Source: Streptomyces sp. SUK 48 (lineage in GTDB: Bacteria; Actinomycetota; Actinomycetes; Streptomycetales; Streptomycetaceae). Taken from it: a DNA stretch of 64,000 nt. The notes under the pieces were generated by a model. The model worked only from the letters and a program-made list of their open reading frames with translations. It searched no databases and had not been told where the DNA came from. Numbering within the stretch: position 1 is the first letter of the stretch; every line of letters starts with the position of its first letter. The stretch covers positions 6,858,001 to 6,922,000 of the forward strand of contig NZ_CP045740.1 in assembly GCF_009650765.1 (NCBI RefSeq), in the 5' to 3' direction. This document shows positions 33,240-42,804 of the stretch, in pieces. The translations under genes were made by a program, and so were the position numbers.

Positions 33240-33917
33240 GTGACGACACACGCCGCACTGCTCGTGCTGGCCGACGGCCGCTTCCCCGCCGGAGGGCACG
33301 CCCACTCCGGCGGGGCCGAGGCCGCCGTCAAGGCGGGGCGCATCACCTGCGCCGCCGACCTGGAGGACTTCTGCCGGGGCCGGCTGCACACGGCCGGACT
33401 GGTCGCGGGCGCGCTCGCGGCGGCGGCCGCGCTCGGCCTGGACCCCCGGGAACTGGACGCGGCGGCGGACGCCCGCACCCCCTCACCGGCGCTCCGGCTC
33501 GCCGCCCGCCGCCTGGGCCGCCAGCTGCTGCGGGCCGCCCGGGCGAGCTGGCCCGGCGCGGAACTCGACGAGCTCGCCCGCTGCTTCCCCAAGGGCGCCC
33601 ACCAGCCCGTGGTCCTCGGCCTCGCCGCCCGCGCGGCCGGACTCGGTCCCCCGGACGCGGCGTACTGCGCCCTGTACGAGAGCGTGAGCGGATCGGCGAC
33701 CGCGACCGTACGACTGCTCAGCCTCGACCCCTTCGACGCGACCGGCGTACTGGCCCGGCTGGCACCGGAGCTGGACGCGGTCGCGCGGACGGCGGTCGAC
33801 GCGGCGGGCAGAGCGGCCGCGGAAGGGCTCCACGCGCTGCCCGCGGCCTCCGGCCCGCTGCTGGAGATCATGGCCGAGGCCCACGCCAGCTGGCCGGCCC
33901 GGCTGTTCGCCTCCTGA
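33240..33917 (+). CDS. ureF: Urease accessory protein UreF
   Basis: A 225-residue helical accessory protein that, with UreD and UreG, forms the complex inserting nickel into apo-urease. LLVLADGRFPAGGHAHSGGAEAAV at the N-terminus and YESVSGSATATVRLLSLDP are family motifs. It begins at GTG 33240, 16 bp after ureC. Confidence 0.92.
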   Translation: MTTHAALLVLADGRFPAGGHAHSGGAEAAVKAGRITCAADLEDFCRGRLHTAGLVAGALAAAAALGLDPRELDAAADARTPSPALRLAARRLGRQLLRAARASWPGAELDELARCFPKGAHQPVVLGLAARAAGLGPPDAAYCALYESVSGSATATVRLLSLDPFDATGVLARLAPELDAVARTAVDAAGRAAAEGLHALPAASGPLLEIMAEAHASWPARLFAS

Positions 33918-33978
33918 CCTGTCCCGCTCACCCCGCACCACCCGTTGAGAACAAGCCCCCGGCCTCCAGGAGCCGTAC

Positions 33979-34652
<674 letters not shown>

Positions 34653-34656
<4 letters not shown>

Positions 34657-35477
34657 CCCTCACCGGCGTCCGGCCCGCTCCCCGGAACGGAGCCCTCAGC
34701 GGCGTCCGGACCCCGGGCACCGCCCTCAGCGGAGTCCGCGCCGACGCCCGGATCGTGGCCCGCGCCGACGGCCGGGGCGGGACCGCGCTGCCCGTGCTGG
34801 ACGGCTCGGGCCCGCTGGCGCTGCGCCGCACCCGGGGGAGCGGCACCGAGGCCCGCGTGATGGTCGTCGGTGCGATGAGCGGCCCCCTCGGCGGCGACCG
34901 GTTCACCCTGGACGCCCGGGCGGAGGCGGGCGCCCGGCTGCACCTGGGCTCCACCGCCGCCACCCTCGCCCTGCCGGGCCAGGCCCCCGGCGAGGCCCGC
35001 TACGACGTCCGGCTCGACGTGGCCGACGGCGCCGAACTGCGCTGGCTGCCCGAGCAGCTGATCTCGGCCACCGGCAGCGACCTGCGCGTCACCACGCTGG
35101 CCGAGCTCGCCGCCGGTGCCCGGCTGGTGCTCCGCGAGGAGCAGGTGCTCGGCCGGGCGGGGGAGCGGCCCGGACTGCTCACCAGCCGCCTCACCCTGCG
35201 GGTCGCCGGCCGCACGGTCCTGGACCAGCAGCTGTCCTGCGGTCCCGGCGCCCCCGGTGGCTGGGACGGCCCCGCCGCCCTCGCGGGCCACCGGGCGGTG
35301 GGCCAACTCCTCGTTGTCCGGCCTGAGTTCGCCGAGCAGCCGCCCGCACCCCGGATGCTGGGCGACCACGCCGCCCTGATGCCGCTGCCCGGCCCCGCCG
35401 CCCTGGTCACCGCCCTCGCCCCGGACGCGCTGCGGCTGCGCCGGGTGCTGGACGAGGGACGGGCCCTGCTGGAGTGA
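34653..35477 (+). CDS. ureD: Urease accessory protein UreD
   Basis: UreD (UreH) binds apo-urease and recruits UreF-UreG. It has 274 residues from ATG 34653, which overlaps the ureG stop by 4 bp. Recognisable are [23 protein letters not shown] and the C-terminal [13 protein letters not shown]. The first 35 residues contain three LxGVR motifs (LTGVR, LSGVR, LSGVR) encoded by near-identical DNA, a small internal duplication not typical of the family. Confidence 0.9.
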
Positions 35478-35520
35478 GCGGCCGGGGACGGGGTGAGGGA
35501 CCGGGGACCGGGGACGGGCG

Positions 35521-36246
35521 TCAGCCGAGCGGTGCCTTCGGGAATCTGCGTTCCTTCGCGCCCCGCTCGGTGGGCTGCTCGGCCTTGGCGACGGCGGCGT
35601 ACTGATCGACGTACTCCTGCTCGGACAGGGCCAGGATGGCGTACATGATCTCGTCGGTGACGGCCCGCAGGACCGCCTTCTGCTCCTCCATGCCAGCGAA
35701 GCGGGAGAAGTCGAGGGGCTTGCCGAAGCGGATGGTGACGGGACGGACCCGGGGGAGGGTCCTGCCGGGCGGCTGGGCCTCGAAGGTGCCGATCATCGCG
35801 CAGGGGATCACCGGGACGCCCGCCCGCAGGGCCATCACCGCGACCCCGACCTTGCCCTTGTACAGCCGCCCGTCGTGCGAGCGCGTCCCCTCCGGGTAGA
35901 TGCCGAGCAGTTCGCCCTTGTCCAGCACCCCGAGACCCTCGCGGATCGCGGCCTGCCCCGCCTCCTTGCCCGAGCGGTCCACCGGGATCTGTCCGGCACT
36001 GCGGAAGAAGAACGCGGTGAGCCGGCCCTTGATCCCGGGCCCGGTGAAGTACTCGGCCTTGGCGAGGAAGGTGATGCGCCGCTTGAGGATCGCCGGCATC
36101 AGGAAGTGGTCGGAGAAGGAGAGATGGTTCCCCGCGACGATCGCGGGACCCGTCGCCGGCACATGGTCCAGGCCCTCGATGCGGGGCCGGAAGACCAGTC
36201 TGAGCAGGGGACCCAGCAGCATGTACTTGAGCAGGTAGTAGAACAA
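35521..36246 (-). CDS. 1-acyl-sn-glycerol-3-phosphate acyltransferase (PlsC family)
   Basis: A 241-residue PlsC-type acyltransferase that makes phosphatidic acid or related lipids at the membrane. Motif I NHLSFSD (HX4D), motif III YPEGTRSHDG and motif II GKEAGQAAIREG region are present, with an N-terminal amphipathic membrane anchor FYYLLKYMLLGPLLRLVF. The start is TTG 36246 with GAGGAGCGACC upstream. Streptomyces has several such genes; the acyl acceptor is not certain. Confidence 0.88.
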   Translation of the reverse strand: MFYYLLKYMLLGPLLRLVFRPRIEGLDHVPATGPAIVAGNHLSFSDHFLMPAILKRRITFLAKAEYFTGPGIKGRLTAFFFRSAGQIPVDRSGKEAGQAAIREGLGVLDKGELLGIYPEGTRSHDGRLYKGKVGVAVMALRAGVPVIPCAMIGTFEAQPPGRTLPRVRPVTIRFGKPLDFSRFAGMEEQKAVLRAVTDEIMYAILALSEQEYVDQYAAVAKAEQPTERGAKERRFPKAPLG

Positions 36247-36351
36247 GGGGGTCGCTCCTCACTCCGGCGGCTCGGCTCGGTCGCGAGGACAGCGTGCTGC
36301 TACTTGTCCCCGGGGGCAACCGGACCGGAGAGCTTGACGCGATCGACCGTG

Positions 36352-36996
36352 CTAGGAGCGGCCGCCGCCACCGGTGCCGCGCGGATGCGGGCGGGCGGGG
36401 CGCAGCCGGGGTATGAGGGCCGGGACCCGGGAGCGGTAGGCGTCGTAGGCGGCGCCGAACTCGCCCGCCATCAGGGCGTCCTCGGCGCGGACCCGGCGCA
36501 GCAGCCAGGGGATCGCGGCGGCCAGGAACGCGGTCCAGACGCCGAAGCCGCCGGCCAGCATCGAGCCGGTGACCAGGCCGAGGACGCCGGTGTAGATGGG
36601 GTGGCGGACCAGTCGGTAGGGGCCGTCCGTGCGCAGTTCATGGTTCTCCCGGAGGGAGGGGACGCTGTCCCACATGGTGCCCAGGACCCAGCGGGCCCAC
36701 AGCAGCAGGGCGGTGGAGACGAGGGCGAGCAGGGCGCCGAGCACGGCCGGCTCGGGGCGCCAGAACTGGAGGTGCTCCCAGAAGCCCCGGGTGTGCCGGA
36801 CCACCACGAGGAACAGGGCCACCCCCGCGATCAGTAAGAGCCGGCGTGACGCGGAGGCGCGTGACGCGCGGAGCCAGTCGCGGACGCCGCCGTGGTGTCT
36901 GATGCCGAAGTAGGCGGCACCGAGCAGCCAGGCGGCGGCGAAGACCAGAAAGCAGACACCGGTGAGGGCGACGAGCGCCGGGCGCAGCGAGTTCAT
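36352..36996 (-). CDS. Isoprenylcysteine carboxyl methyltransferase-like membrane protein
   Basis: A 214-residue protein with about five transmembrane segments and the ICMT/PEMT signature ELRTDGPYRLVRHPIYTG near residue 125-142, followed by the C-terminal EDALMAGEFGAAYDAYRSRV. In bacteria such proteins methylate isoprenoid or lipid substrates, mostly unidentified. A TGGAGAGCTCTCCA palindrome lies 52 bp before the start. Confidence 0.82.
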   Translation of the reverse strand: MNSLRPALVALTGVCFLVFAAAWLLGAAYFGIRHHGGVRDWLRASRASASRRLLLIAGVALFLVVVRHTRGFWEHLQFWRPEPAVLGALLALVSTALLLWARWVLGTMWDSVPSLRENHELRTDGPYRLVRHPIYTGVLGLVTGSMLAGGFGVWTAFLAAAIPWLLRRVRAEDALMAGEFGAAYDAYRSRVPALIPRLRPARPHPRGTGGGGRS

Positions 36997-37047
36997 GCCT
37001 CAAGGCTGCGCCCGGCAGCCCACCGCTCACCAGCACCCACGGGTCGA

Positions 37048-37061
37048 TGGAGAGCTCTCCA
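37048..37061. promoter_or_regulatory. 14-bp perfect palindrome TGGAGAGCTCTCCA
   Basis: It lies 52 bp upstream of the ICMT-like gene. A second partial half TGGAGA occurs at 37070-37075. Likely an operator; the protein is unknown. Confidence 0.5.
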
Positions 37062-37099
37062 CCCATGGATGGAGAACCCTTGGATGCCTCCCCGTACCC

Positions 37100-37124
37100 A
37101 GCCCCTCAGGGCCCCTGAGGGGCT
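37100..37124. terminator. 25-bp perfect hairpin
   Basis: AGCCCCTCAGG-GCC-CCTGAGGGGCT forms an 11-bp stem with a 3-nt loop in the gap between the ICMT-like gene and rocD. The leftward rocD transcript ends nearby, so it may act as its terminator although the rocD stop is 210 bp away. Confidence 0.5.
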
Positions 37125-37326
37125 GGCCTCCGGCAACCAGCTCCAGGGGGCGGCCCCCGCCCTTCCCCCGGACCTGCGCCCTGCCTTCAACCCTCTGCCT
37201 TCAACCCCCTGCCCCCGGGGAGCCGGCCTCCGGAAACCAGCCCCTGGGGCGGCCCCCACCGCCCCCTACCCCCCTGCCCCCGAGGAGCCGGCCCCCGGCA
37301 ACCGGCCCCTCGGGCGGCCCCCCCGC
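37118..37326. repeat. Three dispersed copies of a roughly 45-bp GC-rich element
   Basis: Copies starting at about 37118, 37217 and 37282 share the core RGCYGGCCYCCGGMAACC followed by ...CCC...GGGCGGCCCCC. They fill the 337-bp gap after rocD together with C-rich runs. No ORF is supported here. Confidence 0.6.
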
Positions 37327-37333
37327 CGCCCCC

Positions 37334-38551
37334 CTAGCCCAGCACCCGCTCCAGCGTCCCGAGGGCGGAGCGCAGTTCCTCCGCCGTGATCGTCAGCGGC
37401 GGCGCGAGGCGGATCGTGGAGCCATGGGTGTCCTTCGCCAGGATGCCCTCCCGCATCAGGCGCTCACTGATCTCGCGCCCGGTGCCGATCGCCGGGTCGA
37501 TGTCGACACCCGCCCACAGACCCCGGGCGCGGAAGCCCAGCACGCCCTTGCCGACCAGCTCGGTCAGCCCGTCCCGCAGGATCACGCCCAGCTCGGCGGC
37601 GCGCCGCTGGAACTCGCCGGTCTCCAGCAGTTCGAGCACCGCGATGCCGACCGCCGCCGCGAGCGGGTTGCCGCCGAACGTCGAGCCGTGCTCGCCCGGG
37701 TGCAGCACACCCAGCACCTCGCGCCGCGCCACCACCGCCGACACCGGCACGATGCCGCCGCCGAGCGCCTTGCCGAGCAGCAACACGTCCGGCACCACGT
37801 CCTCGTGGTCGACGGCGAGCGTACGGCCCGTACGCCCGAGGCCCGACTGGATCTCGTCCGCGATGAACAGGCAGCCCTTGCGCCGGGTCAGCTCGCGCAC
37901 GCCCGTCAGATAGCCGTCGTCCGGGATGACCACCCCGGCCTCGCCCTGGATGGGCTCGATCAGCACCGCCGCCGTGTTCTCGTCGACGGCCTCCTCCAGC
38001 GCGGCCAGGTCGTTGTACGGGACGACCTTGAAGCCCGGCGTGAACGGGCCGAATCCCGCCCGTGCCGTCTCGTCGGTGGAGAAGCTGACGATCGTCGTCG
38101 TACGGCCGTGGAAGTTGTCCGCCGCGACCACGATCGTGGCCCGGTCGGCGGGGACGCCCTTGACGTCGTAGGCCCACTTGCGGGCCACCTTGACGCCGCT
38201 CTCCACCGCCTCCGCGCCGGTGTTCATCGGCAGCACCATGTCCAGGCCGGTCAGCGCGGCGAGGCGCTCGGCGAACTCGGCGAGCCGGTCGTTGTGGAAC
38301 GCCCGGGAGGTGAGGGTGAGCTGGTCCAGCTGCCGGTGGGCGGCCTCGACCAGGGCCGGGTGGCGATGGCCGAAATTGAGTGCCGAATACCCGGAGAGCA
38401 TGTCCAGGTAGCGGCGGCCCTCGACGTCCTCCACCCAGGTGCCCTCGGCCCGTGCCACGACCACCGGGAGCGGGTGGTAGTTGTGCGCCAGGACCGGCTC
38501 CTCCGCACGGATCAGGTCGTCGGACGTACGGGCGCGCGCGGGTGCGGTCAT
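37334..38551 (-). CDS. rocD: Ornithine-oxo-acid (delta) transaminase
   Basis: RocD transfers the delta-amino group of ornithine to 2-oxoglutarate, giving glutamate semialdehyde for proline or glutamate. It has 405 residues of the class III aminotransferase type. MNTGAEAVESGVKVARKW is the ornithine aminotransferase-type substrate motif, FIADEIQSGLGRTG binds PLP, and the lysine is in LLGKALGGG. ATG 38551 touches the ddaH stop, so the two genes are coupled and likely serve arginine/ornithine breakdown. Confidence 0.93.
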   Translation of the reverse strand: MTAPARARTSDDLIRAEEPVLAHNYHPLPVVVARAEGTWVEDVEGRRYLDMLSGYSALNFGHRHPALVEAAHRQLDQLTLTSRAFHNDRLAEFAERLAALTGLDMVLPMNTGAEAVESGVKVARKWAYDVKGVPADRATIVVAADNFHGRTTTIVSFSTDETARAGFGPFTPGFKVVPYNDLAALEEAVDENTAAVLIEPIQGEAGVVIPDDGYLTGVRELTRRKGCLFIADEIQSGLGRTGRTLAVDHEDVVPDVLLLGKALGGGIVPVSAVVARREVLGVLHPGEHGSTFGGNPLAAAVGIAVLELLETGEFQRRAAELGVILRDGLTELVGKGVLGFRARGLWAGVDIDPAIGTGREISERLMREGILAKDTHGSTIRLAPPLTITAEELRSALGTLERVLG

Positions 38552-39360
38552 CAGCGGATCTCCTGGGTGCAGCACTTGATGCCACCGCCGGCCTTGTGGA
38601 ACTCCGACAGGTCGACGGGGACGGGGACGTAACCGTGGTCGGCGAGGCGCCCGGACAGCGCCTCCGCCTGGGGTGCGATGAACACGTGCCGGCCGTCCGA
38701 CACCGAGTTCAGGCCCCAGCTCGTCGCGTCCTCGCGGGTGGCCTCCACCGCGTCCGGGAACAGGCGCCGCAGCACCTCGCGGCTGCCCGGCGAGAACGCC
38801 TCCGGGTAGTAGCAGACATTGGCGTCGTCCAGCACGAACAGCGCCGTGTCCAGATGGTAGAAGTACGGGTCCACCAGCGTCAGGCCGATCACCGGGTGCC
38901 CCAGGAACTCCTGTGCCTCGCGATGCGCCTCCCGGGTGGTGCGGAACCCGGTGCCGGCCAGTACGTACCGGCCCGTCCACACCAGGTCGCCCTCGCCCTC
39001 GGACACCGCTTCGGGGCGGTACACGGTGTAGCCCGCCGCCTTGAACCAGGTGTCGTAGTGCAGCGACTCGGGGCGCCGCTCCGGCGCGTGGAAGAGCGAG
39101 CCGAAGACCCGGCCGCCGACCACACAGGCCGCGTTGGCCGCGAACACCATGTCGGGCAGGCCCGGGACCGGCTCGACGGCGTCGACGGTATGGCCGTGGG
39201 CGCGGTAGGCACGGATCAGCTCCTGCCACTGCTCGCGCGCCAGATCCACGTCAACCGGCCGGTCGGGGTTCATCCAGGGGTTGATCGCGTACTGCACCGC
39301 GAAATGTCTGGGTTCACAGACGAGGAAGCGCCGGGGGCGCGATGCACGGCTTTCGGACAC
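38551..39360 (-). CDS. ddaH: Dimethylarginine dimethylaminohydrolase / amidinohydrolase family
   Basis: A 269-residue amidinotransferase-fold enzyme. The substrate motif MPD is present in LPDMVFAANAA, the catalytic histidine in FYHLDTALFVL, and the catalytic cysteine near the C-terminus in GGGIKCCTQEI. Family members release citrulline from methylated arginine. GTG 39360 follows GGAGGGAA. With rocD directly downstream the pair could feed arginine-derived carbon into glutamate, although citrulline to ornithine needs another enzyme not seen here. Confidence 0.85.
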   Translation of the reverse strand: MSESRASRPRRFLVCEPRHFAVQYAINPWMNPDRPVDVDLAREQWQELIRAYRAHGHTVDAVEPVPGLPDMVFAANAACVVGGRVFGSLFHAPERRPESLHYDTWFKAAGYTVYRPEAVSEGEGDLVWTGRYVLAGTGFRTTREAHREAQEFLGHPVIGLTLVDPYFYHLDTALFVLDDANVCYYPEAFSPGSREVLRRLFPDAVEATREDATSWGLNSVSDGRHVFIAPQAEALSGRLADHGYVPVPVDLSEFHKAGGGIKCCTQEIR

Positions 39361-39536
39361 AGAGGGTTCCCTCCGGTTTCCGTCTGTCACTGTCGGGTGA
39401 CTCCACGGTAGGAAGGAACGAGGACGCACGACAAGCGCAAAAAGCTGCGTGGACCTGCAACATCGCTGCGTTGTCCGACTCGATCACGCAGCCCTGCTGC
39501 GCATACTCCCGATCACCCCCGAAGGTCGTCTCCGCG

Positions 39537-40022
39537 TCATTCGGGGGCCGCCTGGGTGGCACCCGCCTCCGGACTGTCGGGGATGAGGTGGGAGAGCACC
39601 ATCACGCTGATCGTCTTCCGGATGAAGGGCACCGTGCGGATCCGCTCCAGCACCTCCTCGAAGTGGTCCACGTCCCGCGCCCGCACATGCAGCAGCGCGT
39701 CCGCGCCGCCGGTCACCGTCATGGCCGCGGTGATCTCCGGGTGGTTGCGGACGACCTCCGCGAGCCGCCGGGGCGGGGCCGCGCCCTCGCAGTAGACCTC
39801 GACGTACGCCTCCGTGCGCCAGCCGAGCGCCGAGGGCTCCACGGTCGCCGTGAACCCGGTGATCACCCCGGTCTCGCGCAGCCGGTCCACGCGCCGCTTG
39901 ACCGCCGTCGCGGACAGCCCGATCGCCGCGCCTATCTCGGCGAAGCTGGTCCTGGCGTTCGCCATCAGGGCGGTGATGATCTTGCGGTCGAGTTCGTCGA
40001 AGGACGCGGTCCTGCTGCTCAT
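39537..40022 (-). CDS. Lrp/AsnC-family regulator
   Basis: A 161-residue regulator with an N-terminal HTH (about 10-60, LDRKIITALMANARTSFAEIGAAIGLSATAVKRRV) and a RAM/AsnC ligand domain (about 75-150, VTGGADALLHVRARD). It is located upstream of ddaH-rocD on the same strand, 176 bp away, and is the natural candidate to regulate these amino-acid genes. Confidence 0.9.
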   Translation of the reverse strand: MSSRTASFDELDRKIITALMANARTSFAEIGAAIGLSATAVKRRVDRLRETGVITGFTATVEPSALGWRTEAYVEVYCEGAAPPRRLAEVVRNHPEITAAMTVTGGADALLHVRARDVDHFEEVLERIRTVPFIRKTISVMVLSHLIPDSPEAGATQAAPE

Positions 40023-40067
40023 GCGGGCAATGTAATCAGCCGGGAGCGTCCGGGACGCCGGGGGCGG

Positions 40068-40283
40068 CTACGACTGGGTGACGGCCATGGCGAGGGTCAG
40101 CAGCCCCAGCACCACCCAGCCGAACCACAGCCAGCCGTCGCCGCCGAGCGCGACGGTGTAGGCGGTCACGGCGACGAGGCTGCCGGCCGTGAGCGCGCCC
40201 ATCGTCCTGATGGAGCCCTGGGCGGGGCCGCGCGGGGAGCCGTGCGCAAAACCGTGCGTGGAGTTATCGGTGGAACCGGTCAT
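40068..40283 (-). CDS. Small two-helix membrane protein
   Basis: 71 residues from ATG 40283, which follows GGAGGAGGG. A polar N-terminus (about 1-27) precedes two hydrophobic segments, MGALTAGSLVAVTAYTVAL and WLWFGWVVLGLLTLAMAV. No family is recognised. Confidence 0.7.
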   Translation of the reverse strand: MTGSTDNSTHGFAHGSPRGPAQGSIRTMGALTAGSLVAVTAYTVALGGDGWLWFGWVVLGLLTLAMAVTQS

Positions 40284-40392
40284 CGCGGGACCCTCCTCCC
40301 GGACCGTCCGACTCCCGGTCCGTCCGACCATGGTGCCCCGGCGGCCGCCCGTAGGGGATACCCCCGGCCCGGCGTCCGGGGCGCGGGGTGGC

Positions 40393-41361
40393 TCAGCCCT
40401 GGCGCGCGTTCAGGGACGCCAGGTACGCGTTGTAGTCCGCCAGCTCCTTGTCGCCGTCCCGGTCCGCCTGCCGGTCCTTGCGCTTGGCGTGGCGCTGCTC
40501 GGAGCCGTACCACTGGAACAGCAGCGCGATCAGCACCAGCACGGACGGGACCTCGCTGAACGCCCAGGCGATGCCGCCGGCGCTGTTCTGGTCGGACAGC
40601 GGGTCGACGCCGAGGGAGGCGGGCGGGTGCAGGAAGGTGTTCACCATCGGCGTCGACGCCATCATCAGCGCGATGCCGAAGAACGCGTGGAACGGCATGC
40701 CCGCGAACAGCTCCAGCATCCGCATCAGATGGCCCGGCCGGTGCGGGCCCGGGTCCACGCCGATGATCGGCCAGAAGAAGACGACGCCGACCGCGAGGAA
40801 GTGCACCATCATCGCGATGTGCCCGGTCCGCGAGCCCATCAGGAAGTCGAACAGCGGGGTGAAGTAGAGCACGTACAGGCTCGCGATGAACATCGGGATG
40901 GTGAACAGCGGGTGGGTGATGACCCGCATGTACCGGCTGTGCAGCAGCATCAGCAGCAGCTCGCGCGGCCCCTTGCGGCCCCGGCCCGCGGTCGGCAGCG
41001 CGCGCAGCGCCAGGGTGACCGGGGCGCCGAGCAGGATCAGGATCGGGGAGAGCATGCTGATGATCATGTGCTGCACCATGTGCACGCTGAACATGACCAT
41101 CCCGTAGTCGTTCAGCCTGGTGCACATCACCAGCATGATGGTCAGCACGCCGGTCACGTACGAGACGGTGCGGGACACCGGCCAGGCGTCGCCGCGCCGG
41201 CGCAGTCGTACGACCCCCCACGCGTACAGACCGAGCCCGAGCAGGCAGGTGATCAGGAAGAAGGGCTCGGCCGAGAACTGGAGCCCCCGCCCCAGTGTGA
41301 ACGGCGGCAGATCCATCGTCATGCCGTGCCCGCTGTGATCCATGTGTCCCATGTGACCCAT
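40393..41361 (-). CDS. CtaG-like cytochrome c oxidase assembly protein
   Basis: A 322-residue polytopic protein of the bacterial caa3_CtaG family, with about seven membrane segments and conserved VHMVQHMIISMLSP and MVHFLAVGVVFFWPIIGVDP. The N-terminus MGHMGHMDHSGHGMTM is packed with His and Met and should bind copper. Members support copper insertion or cytochrome oxidase assembly in Bacillus and actinobacteria. No oxidase genes are nearby. Confidence 0.88.
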   Translation of the reverse strand: MGHMGHMDHSGHGMTMDLPPFTLGRGLQFSAEPFFLITCLLGLGLYAWGVVRLRRRGDAWPVSRTVSYVTGVLTIMLVMCTRLNDYGMVMFSVHMVQHMIISMLSPILILLGAPVTLALRALPTAGRGRKGPRELLLMLLHSRYMRVITHPLFTIPMFIASLYVLYFTPLFDFLMGSRTGHIAMMVHFLAVGVVFFWPIIGVDPGPHRPGHLMRMLELFAGMPFHAFFGIALMMASTPMVNTFLHPPASLGVDPLSDQNSAGGIAWAFSEVPSVLVLIALLFQWYGSEQRHAKRKDRQADRDGDKELADYNAYLASLNARQG

Positions 41362-41417
41362 GCGGCGGCTCCTGATTCATGGGGGTTGTGCGTTTCTGTC
41401 CGCCCATAAGAGTAGGA

Positions 41418-41449
41418 CCGCCCCCGATCATGCCGATGACCGGGGGCGG
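41418..41449 (-). terminator. Terminator after pfkA
   Basis: CCGCCCCCG (41418-41426) and CGGGGGCGG (41441-41449) form a perfect 9-bp stem with a 14-nt loop, ending 17 bp past the pfkA stop. Confidence 0.75.
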
Positions 41450-41465
41450 GTAGTTCAGGGCCGGA

Positions 41466-42491
41466 CTACAGCACGCACTCCGCCTCGTCGTACCGGTCCA
41501 CCGGGACCGTCTTCAGCGTCTCCACGGCCTGTGCCAGCGACACCATCACGATGTCGGTGCCGCGCAGCGCCGTCATCATCCCGAACTCGCCCCGGTGCAC
41601 CGCCTCCACGGCGTGCCAGCCGAAGCGGGTGGCCAGCACCCTGTCATAGGCGGTCGGCGTGCCGCCGCGCTGCACATGCCCGAGGATGACCGGCCGGGCC
41701 TCCTTGCCGAGGCGCTGCTCCAGCTCGATGGAGAGCTGGCGGGCGATGCCGGCGAAGCGCTCGTGGCCGTAGACGTCCTTGCCGCCCTCGTCGAACTCCA
41801 TGGAGCCGGCCCGGGGCTTGGCGCCCTCGGCGGCGACCACGATGGCGAACCGCTTGCCCGCCGCGAACCGCGCGCCGACCTTGCGGCTCAACTCCTCGAT
41901 GTCGAAGGGCCGTTCCGGTACGACGACGGCGTGGGCGCCGGCCGCCATGCCGGAGTGCAGGGCGATCCAGCCGGTGTGCCGGCCCATGACCTCCACGATC
42001 AGCACCCGCTGGTGGGACTCGGCCGTGGTCTTCAGCCGGTCCAGGGCCTCGGTCGCCACGGTCACCGCGGTGTCGAAACCGAAGGTGACATCGGTGACAG
42101 CGATGTCATTGTCGATCGTCTTGGGCACGCCCACGATGGGCAGGCCATGGTCCGACAGCAGCCGGGCCGCCTTGAGGGTGCCCTCGCCGCCGATCGGGAT
42201 GATCGCGTCCAGACCCAGCTCCGCGACATGCCCCCTGGCCCGCTCGACGCCGTCGCGCAGATGCTCGGGGCGGACCCGGGAGGAGCCGAGGATGGTGCCG
42301 CCGCGCGCCAGGATGCCGCCGACGGCGTCGAGGTCGAGCTTCACGGAGTCGCACTCCAGGAGGCCCTTCCAGCCGTCCCGGAAACCGATGACCTCGTCGC
42401 CGTGGTCGGCGACCGCACGGTGCACGACGGACCGGATGACGGCGTTCAGACCGGGGCAGTCGCCGCCGGACGTGAGGACACCAATGCGCAT
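41466..42491 (-). CDS. pfkA: ATP-dependent 6-phosphofructokinase
   Basis: Phosphorylates fructose 6-phosphate in glycolysis. It has 341 residues. LTSGGDCPGLNAVIR is the nucleotide loop, IPIGGEGTLKAA has glycine where PPi enzymes carry aspartate, and VPKTIDNDI is the catalytic PKTIDND motif with the proton-accepting aspartate. MGRHTGWIALHSG and HVQRGGTPTAYDR are also conserved. GGEGT suggests ATP use. One of several Pfk paralogues expected in Streptomyces. Confidence 0.95.
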   Translation of the reverse strand: MRIGVLTSGGDCPGLNAVIRSVVHRAVADHGDEVIGFRDGWKGLLECDSVKLDLDAVGGILARGGTILGSSRVRPEHLRDGVERARGHVAELGLDAIIPIGGEGTLKAARLLSDHGLPIVGVPKTIDNDIAVTDVTFGFDTAVTVATEALDRLKTTAESHQRVLIVEVMGRHTGWIALHSGMAAGAHAVVVPERPFDIEELSRKVGARFAAGKRFAIVVAAEGAKPRAGSMEFDEGGKDVYGHERFAGIARQLSIELEQRLGKEARPVILGHVQRGGTPTAYDRVLATRFGWHAVEAVHRGEFGMMTALRGTDIVMVSLAQAVETLKTVPVDRYDEAECVL

Positions 42492-42739
42492 AGCCCGAAT
42501 TACCTTCTCGAACGTGGGCCGGGAGACCGGACCACGGTGTCCGGCGGATTCCCGGCCACCCTACCGGCGTGAGGGGGTGGCTCCGCAGTGGGCGTCCGCC
42601 TGCTGGACGCGCCCGCCCAGATGAGCGGACGAGCCGTCAGGCGGGCCCACGACGAGCCTGCCGGAACCCGCTGAGAGGCCCCTGACGCGAGGCTTACGCC
42701 GGTGCCGCGACCACCGCAGCCCGGTGCCGAGACCGCCGA

Positions 42740-42789
42740 AGCCCGGTGCTCGCACAGCCGTACGCGAACGACTGTGCGAGCACCGGGCT
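42740..42789. terminator. Perfect 18-bp inverted repeat downstream of gatD
   Basis: AGCCCGGTGCTCGCACAG (42740-42757) pairs perfectly with 42772-42789 around a 14-nt loop, only 15 bp beyond the gatD stop. Next to it, about 42692-42740, is a 22-23-bp direct duplication (CCGGTGCCG...ACC.CCG.AGC). The rest of the 313-bp gap to pfkA shows no gene. Confidence 0.75.
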
Positions 42790-42804
42790 CCCGGGCGACC
42801 GTGC

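Noticed and set aside
31277..33931. An 884-codon leftward frame opposite ureC and ureF
   Set aside because: It is complementary to highly conserved urease genes and has random composition.
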